Source of the DNA: Hydrogeniiclostridium mannosilyticum
Lineage (GTDB): Bacteria > Bacillota > Clostridia > Oscillospirales > Acutalibacteraceae
Reading direction: 5' to 3'
NCBI RefSeq assembly: GCF_003268275.1
Contig: NZ_QLYR01000001.1
Coordinates: forward strand, 806,001-870,000
Length of the DNA: 64,000 nucleotides
The first letter of the stretch is position 1; every line of letters starts with the position of its first letter. The translations under genes were made by a program, and so were the position numbers. The notes below the pieces were generated by a model. It worked only from the letters and a program-made list of their open reading frames with translations. It had not been told where the DNA came from and ran no database searches. Shown here in pieces: positions 59,920 to 64,000 of the stretch.

Positions 59920-61662
59920 ATGAAAGAATTGCTGCTTGGCAACGAAGCCGTTGCGCGAGGGCTGTATGAGGCCGGTGTGCGGGTGGTTTCCAGCTACCCC
60001 GGAACACCAAGCACGGAGATTACGGAGGCGGCCTCTCAATACGATGAAATTTTCTGCGAATGGGCGCCCAACGAAAAGGTGGCGGCAGAGGTTGCCGCCG
60101 GCGCATCCTTCGGCGGCGCGCGTTCCTTCTGCGCCATGAAGCATGTCGGTCTCAATGTGGCAGCCGACCCGCTCTTTACCATGAGTTATATCGGCGTAAA
60201 CGGCGGCATGGTTTTGGGCGTGGCAGACGACCCGGGCCTGCATTCCTCCCAGAACGAACAGGACTCCCGCAATTATGCCATTGCGGCAAAGCTCCCTATG
60301 CTGGAACCGGCGGATTCCGCCGAGTGCAAGCAGTACGCCAAGCTCGCCTATGAGCTTTCCGAACAATTCGACACCCCCGTTATTCTGCGCTTGACCACAC
60401 GCGTCTCTCACAGCCGCAGCATTGTTGAGCTCGGCGAGCGCGCGGCGCTGGACCTCAAGCCCTATGAGAAAAACCCGGCTAAAAACGTTATGCTGCCCGC
60501 CTTTGCCAAGCCCAAGCACCATGCTGTTGAAGCCCGCACCGAAAAGCTGCGCGAATGGTCGGAGGCCTCGGGCATCAATACTCTTGAGGACAACCACGCC
60601 AAGATCGGCATCATCACAGCAGGCGTCGTTTACCAATATGCCCATGAGGTACTGGGCGACTCGGTCTCCTACTTAAAGCTCGGCATGGTCAACCCGCTGC
60701 CGGACGCGCTTCTGCGCGACTTCGCAAGCCGGGTGGAAACCGTCTATGTCATTGAGGAGCTCGACGATATTATTGAGACCCATTGTAAAAAGATTGGCCT
60801 CGATGTACACGGAAAGGACACTTTCCCCCGCTGCGGTGAATTTTCACAGGCGGTTATTGCAAAATGCCTGGGCCGTGGCCTGCCGCAGAGCAAGGCGGTT
60901 GCAGAGGCGATTCCCGTCCGCCCGCCGGTGATGTGCTGCGGCTGCCCGCACCGCGGCCTGTTTTATGAGCTGAAGAAGCACAAGGTCTATGTCAGCGGCG
61001 ACATCGGCTGCTACACGCTGGGTGCCTCCGCGCCGCTGAGCGCAATGGACACCTGCGTCTGCATGGGCGCCTCGGTTTCCGCGCTGCACGGCTACAACAA
61101 GGCCCGCGGGCCCGAGGCCGAGCACAAAAGCGTGGCGGTCATCGGAGATTCCACCTTCATCCACTCCGGCATCACGGGCCTGATCGACATTGCCTACAAC
61201 CGGAGCAACTCCGTCGTCATCGTGCTGGATAACTCCATCACCGGCATGACCGGGCATCAGCAGAACCCGACCACCGGCTACACCATCAAGGGGGACCCAA
61301 CCAGTGCGGTAGACCTGGAGGCCCTGTGCCACGCCGTAGGCATTCAGCGGGTGCGCGTATGCGACCCCTATGACCTGAAATCCGTCGACCAAGCGCTCAA
61401 GGAGGAGCTGGCTGCGGACGGCCCGTCCGTTATCATCAGCCGCCGTCCCTGCGCGCTGCTCAAATATGTCAAGGCCAAGCCCCCGCTCCGTGTCGATACT
61501 GAGCGCTGCATCGGCTGCAAGGCGTGCATGGGCATCGGCTGCCCGGCCATCAGCATGCGCGGCGGCAGGGCTGCTATTGACCAGACGCAGTGTGTCGGCT
61601 GCGGTGTCTGCACCGACCTTTGCCCGAAATCCGCCATCTGCGCACAGGAGGTAAAAGAATGA
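59920..61662 (+). CDS. iorA: Indolepyruvate:ferredoxin oxidoreductase alpha subunit
   Basis: The thiamine-diphosphate subunit that oxidatively decarboxylates aryl pyruvates to aryl-acetyl-CoA with ferredoxin. The 580-residue protein has the N-terminal LGNEAVARGLYEAGVRVVSS and YPGTPSTEITEA, the TPP-binding region GDIGCYTLGASAPLSAMD near 360, and a C-terminal ferredoxin domain. That domain has two 4Fe-4S motifs, CIGCKACMGIGCP and CVGCGVCTDLCP. I chose ATG at 59920 behind GAAAGGCGG. It overlaps iorB by 4 bases. The enzyme class is oxygen-sensitive, in keeping with an anaerobe. Confidence 0.95.
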   Translation: MKELLLGNEAVARGLYEAGVRVVSSYPGTPSTEITEAASQYDEIFCEWAPNEKVAAEVAAGASFGGARSFCAMKHVGLNVAADPLFTMSYIGVNGGMVLGVADDPGLHSSQNEQDSRNYAIAAKLPMLEPADSAECKQYAKLAYELSEQFDTPVILRLTTRVSHSRSIVELGERAALDLKPYEKNPAKNVMLPAFAKPKHHAVEARTEKLREWSEASGINTLEDNHAKIGIITAGVVYQYAHEVLGDSVSYLKLGMVNPLPDALLRDFASRVETVYVIEELDDIIETHCKKIGLDVHGKDTFPRCGEFSQAVIAKCLGRGLPQSKAVAEAIPVRPPVMCCGCPHRGLFYELKKHKVYVSGDIGCYTLGASAPLSAMDTCVCMGASVSALHGYNKARGPEAEHKSVAVIGDSTFIHSGITGLIDIAYNRSNSVVIVLDNSITGMTGHQQNPTTGYTIKGDPTSAVDLEALCHAVGIQRVRVCDPYDLKSVDQALKEELAADGPSVIISRRPCALLKYVKAKPPLRVDTERCIGCKACMGIGCPAISMRGGRAAIDQTQCVGCGVCTDLCPKSAICAQEVKE

Positions 61663-62258
61663 ATCAGGTAAAAAGTGTGATCATCGTGGGCGTCGGCGGC
61701 CAGGGCACGCTGCTTGCCAGCCGGGTGCTGGGCAGCGCCATGCTGCGCCGCGGCGTGGATGTAAAGGTCTCTGAGGTACACGGCATGAGCCAGCGCGGCG
61801 GCTCGGTCGTTACCTATGTCCGCTACGGCGAAACCGCTGGCAGCCAGGTATATTCCCCGATTATAGAGCCCGGGGAGGCCGACGTTGTGCTGGCCTTTGA
61901 GGCGCTGGAGGCGGCACGCTTCCTGCCCTACCTGAAAGAAGGCGGGACCGTGATTGTCAATTCCCAGCAGATCGACCCCATGCCCGTCATCACCGGCTCG
62001 GCTGTTTACCCCGAGCATATCCTCGATAAAATCAAAGCTCAGGGCGTTCATGTTATGGCGCTTGATGCGCTTCGGCTTGCGGAACAAGCGGGCTCCATCA
62101 AAGCGGTCAATATGGTGCTCATCGGCGCGATGGCCCGCCGTCTCAGCCTCCCCCGCGAGGATTGGGAGGAGACTGTCCGCAGCACCGTCCCGGTGAAATT
62201 CATCGACATGAACCTGAAGGCCTTTGCGCTCGGCTATGGCGCTGTGGACACCGAATAA
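61659..62258 (+). CDS. iorB: Indolepyruvate:ferredoxin oxidoreductase beta subunit
   Basis: The 199-residue gamma-type subunit that completes IorA, with VIIVGVGGQGTLLASRVLG at the start, then VKVSEVHGMSQRGGSVVTYV near residue 38 and INMVLIGAMARR-like C-terminal part (AVNMVLIGAMARRLSLP). ATG at 61659 overlaps the iorA stop (ATGA) and lies behind AGGAGG inside iorA. The two are translationally coupled. Confidence 0.95.
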   Translation: MNQVKSVIIVGVGGQGTLLASRVLGSAMLRRGVDVKVSEVHGMSQRGGSVVTYVRYGETAGSQVYSPIIEPGEADVVLAFEALEAARFLPYLKEGGTVIVNSQQIDPMPVITGSAVYPEHILDKIKAQGVHVMALDALRLAEQAGSIKAVNMVLIGAMARRLSLPREDWEETVRSTVPVKFIDMNLKAFALGYGAVDTE

Positions 62259-62311
62259 GGCGCCGTTTTTCGCTTCACCGCTGCCGTTTAAATTGGGAGG
62301 GAGGAAACGCT

Positions 62312-62743
62312 ATGCATATTCAGCAGATTTCTGTTTTTGTAGAAAATAAGCCCGGACGAATGGCGGAAATTACGGAAACCATCTCGGCCGCCGCGGTCGA
62401 TATCCGTGCGATTTCTATTGCGGATACCAGTGACTTTGGGATTCTCCGCGTAATTGTCAACCAGCCTGAAAAGGCCGCCGAGGTGCTGCGCGCCGCGGGC
62501 TTCACCGTTTCAATTACCAGCGTCATCGCCATTGGCATCGATGATGCCGTCGGTGAATTTTCCCGGGCCATGCGCCTGCTCGCGGACAACCGCATTACAG
62601 TGGAATATATGTACGCCTTTGTCAGCAAGGAGCATGGAAAAGCTTCTATTATCCTTCGTGTGGACGACGACGACCATGCGGCTCAGGTCCTGGCACAGCA
62701 CGGCATCTCCATTCTTTCTGATAAAGAGGTATACAACATGTAA
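62312..62743 (+). CDS. Tandem ACT domain protein
   Basis: A 143-residue protein of two ACT domains, each with the beta-alpha-beta pattern: QQISVFVENKPGRMAEITE (residues 4-22) and RITVEYMYAFVSKEHGKAS (about 94-112). ACT domains bind amino acids and this type commonly follows paaK-iorAB in Firmicutes, where it may sense aromatic amino acids. ATG at 62312 follows GGGAGGGAGG. It is the last gene of the operon, 53 bases after iorB. Confidence 0.88.
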   Translation: MHIQQISVFVENKPGRMAEITETISAAAVDIRAISIADTSDFGILRVIVNQPEKAAEVLRAAGFTVSITSVIAIGIDDAVGEFSRAMRLLADNRITVEYMYAFVSKEHGKASIILRVDDDDHAAQVLAQHGISILSDKEVYNM

Positions 62744-62747
62744 AGGT

Positions 62748-62778
62748 CCTTTTTAAAAGTGTTTTAAAAAGGCTTTTA
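62748..62778 (+). terminator. Weak terminator of the paaK-ior-ACT operon
   Basis: CCTTTTTAAAA pairs with TTTTAAAAAGG (62748-62772), followed by CTTTTAG, 5 bases after the ACT gene stop. Confidence 0.55.
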
Positions 62779-62784
62779 GCCCAG

Positions 62785-62838
62785 CCGCTTAAAATAAATA
62801 AGGCGGACCAATCTAAAAATTGATTGGTCCGCCTTATT
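62785..62838 (-). terminator. Terminator facing the minus-strand remnant
   Basis: A perfect 17-bp stem (62797-62813 with 62822-62838). On minus it runs into TATTTTAAG. It could back up the plus-strand terminator as well. Confidence 0.68.
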
Positions 62839-62855
62839 ATGCTGTGAAAGATCGG

Positions 62856-63223
62856 TTACTCATACCGGTTGAATGCGTTTACAACAACCGCCAATTTGCT
62901 ATCAATTACTAAGCTGGCTGTTTTAAATGCAAACCAATAGTATACGGCCATAAATGCAAACCCCATGAGCCATACGCCATAGGATTCGCTTATTAATATT
63001 CCAATATAATTAATAACAAATAGCAACGGCCCTTTATGGTCAAATATATCGGCATACATAACCAGGCCCTTTTCCATTGCCTGCCCAAAGTATAAATAAT
63101 AGGTAGAATCCGACAAGGGCGCCTGCTCAACCCAATTGGGCGGCGCGCCCAAACAAGTTATCAAAGCTAATAATAAAACCAGCCCATAACAAAAATGTTA
63201 TTTCTAACAGCTCTTTTATCCAT
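62856..63223 (-). pseudogene. Remnant of a GT39/PMT-like membrane glycosyltransferase
   Basis: The stretch GQAMEKGLVMYADIFDHKGP then LLFVINYIGILISE is typical of the N-terminus of dolichol-phosphate-mannose-type (GT39) membrane transferases, which normally exceed 450 residues. Here the reading ends after about 100 residues (NAFNRYE). The likely true start (ATG at 63223, MDKRAVRNNIFVMG) is in another frame and reaches a stop after 18 codons, so a frameshift near 63180 separates it from LLLALITCLGAPPNWVEQAP. The region is clearly more A/T-rich than its neighbours, which fits foreign origin and decay. A sequencing error could explain the frameshift but not the truncation. Confidence 0.68.
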
Positions 63224-63266
63224 AGTTTATTGATAGGTCCCCTTTTATCATATTCCGTTTGTCCTG

Positions 63267-64000
63267 TTAAAACAGTACCTGGATTTTCCGCGCCAGCATA
63301 TCCTCCCGGTCACGCTCAATGCTGTCGTTAACAGGCTCCAGCACTGCCTGCGCCGCGCTCTGCCCGGCGGCAAAGCCCACCGTATAGCGCGCCGGTGCAT
63401 CGGATCTGCGGGGAGCCTCCAGCAGCTTGACCGCTTTCTCCGTCTTAAGGCCGAGCAGCAGGTCGCCGTGCCAATAGGTTACGCCGGGGGTAATGCAGTG
63501 CCGCGCTGCTTTTCTCTCCAAAACGAGCTCAAAATAGAGCGCCAAGCGGCAGGGCTCTGAAACCGTCACATGGTAAAAGCCATCCTTCAGCATACCGCTG
63601 GCCTCGGTTCCATTCTTCTGTAAAACTATTTTTTCCGCGTGCTCCGGCACATAAAACAGGAGTTCACGCGGCCCGTCACACCGACGGATGTCCAGGCGCA
63701 CACTGCCGCTGTAGGGGAGCGATGTTTTCTCATCGAACGCAAAGCCATCTAACGAATAGGAACCATCATAATAGGCGGCAAAGGCCACACAGTCCGCATC
63801 CGTAAGCACGGAAAGCCGGGCCGCATTGGCAAGCCCCTCTGCGCCGCGCATACTGCAACACCAAAACGCCTCGTAAATATTTTCAAGCGTGGAAAGAAAC
63901 ACGCCGGCGGTCTCTGAACCAATGCATTCGTCACAGCCAAAGCCGCCGTTGCTGCGCTGCGCGTAGCCCATCCCATTGGCATAAATACGGTTGGCCGCTT
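63267..64000 (-). CDS. C-terminal part of a large glycoside hydrolase (GH127/GH146-like), partial
   Basis: The gene runs off the right edge; the reading stays open to the last base, and the 245 visible residues are the C-terminus. RIYANGMGYAQRSNGGFGCDE and IYEAFWCCSMRGAEGLANAA, with a Cys-Cys pair, resemble the active-site region of beta-L-arabinofuranosidase-type (alpha/alpha)6 barrels that use Cys residues, and a beta-sandwich follows (SVRLDIRRCDGPRELLFYV, GVTYWHGDLLLGLK). The family assignment is tentative because the barrel is mostly outside the window. Confidence 0.5.
   Translation of the reverse strand, partial: AANRIYANGMGYAQRSNGGFGCDECIGSETAGVFLSTLENIYEAFWCCSMRGAEGLANAARLSVLTDADCVAFAAYYDGSYSLDGFAFDEKTSLPYSGSVRLDIRRCDGPRELLFYVPEHAEKIVLQKNGTEASGMLKDGFYHVTVSEPCRLALYFELVLERKAARHCITPGVTYWHGDLLLGLKTEKAVKLLEAPRRSDAPARYTVGFAAGQSAAQAVLEPVNDSIERDREDMLARKIQVLF

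Overview
The window reads as ordinary bacterial chromosome of a Gram-positive, anaerobic, carbohydrate-using Firmicute, most likely a Clostridia member close to Oscillospiraceae/Ruminococcaceae. The grounds are roughly mid-50s GC by eye, strong AGGAGG ribosome sites with frequent TTG and GTG starts, a teichoic-acid type operon (tarI, tarJ, LicD), Gram-positive style LexA boxes, LplABC-type sugar transporters without their own ATPases, and an oxygen-sensitive indolepyruvate:ferredoxin oxidoreductase. I see no phage, insertion sequence, CRISPR array, rRNA or tRNA. The genus assignment is inference.

Layout. 1-3.5 kb (-): wall-polymer operon (glycosyltransferase, LicD, TarI, TarJ running off the left edge) from a consensus promoter. 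3.6-7 kb (+): RpiR-type regulator, OPA-like MFS transporter and EamA transporter. 7-13.4 kb (-): a catabolic operon of an unrecognised TIM-barrel-like protein, a UroD-like protein, a GH106-like glycosidase and a sugar acetyltransferase, driven by a promoter whose -35 lies in a perfect 17-bp palindrome. 13.4-16 kb: M23 peptidase, a 54-residue protein and a metallo-hydrolase. 16-25.3 kb (-): a DUF5722-like glycosidase and a sugar ABC system with two near-duplicate binding proteins and a permease carrying an extracytoplasmic beta-propeller. 25.4-29.9 kb (-): LplB-LplC-LplA type transporter with a GH130 phosphorylase. 30.2-31 kb: divergent small acidic protein and HTH regulator with overlapping promoters.

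31.2-41.5 kb (-): housekeeping genes recA-recX-rimO-pgsA; an operon of FG-GAP-like lipoprotein, response regulator, histidine kinase, DUF1385 protein and PrmC; and a Nudix hydrolase. 41.6-47.5 kb (-): DEAD-box helicase, amidohydrolase, a tandem-repeat region, YbaK-type deacylase and an MFS transporter. 48-48.7 kb (+): lexA with its own LexA box. 49-56 kb: two sets of Gfo/Idh/MocA oxidoreductases, one with an AraC regulator and one with an ADP-ribosylglycohydrolase-fold protein. 56.5-58.1 kb: orphan OppA-type binding protein. 58.5-62.7 kb (+): paaK-iorA-iorB-ACT operon for aryl-pyruvate/aryl-acetate metabolism. 62.8-64 kb (-): AT-rich remnant of a membrane glycosyltransferase and the C-terminal part of a large glycosidase.

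The best candidate for something undescribed is the 18-25 kb transporter, where the permease itself carries a beta-propeller between its first two membrane helices and is served by duplicated binding proteins. Other points of interest are a 15-bp coding micro-repeat shared in frame by two unrelated genes, three putative catabolite-repression sites in front of carbohydrate genes, and the operon enzymes of unknown activity at 10.6-13.3 kb.
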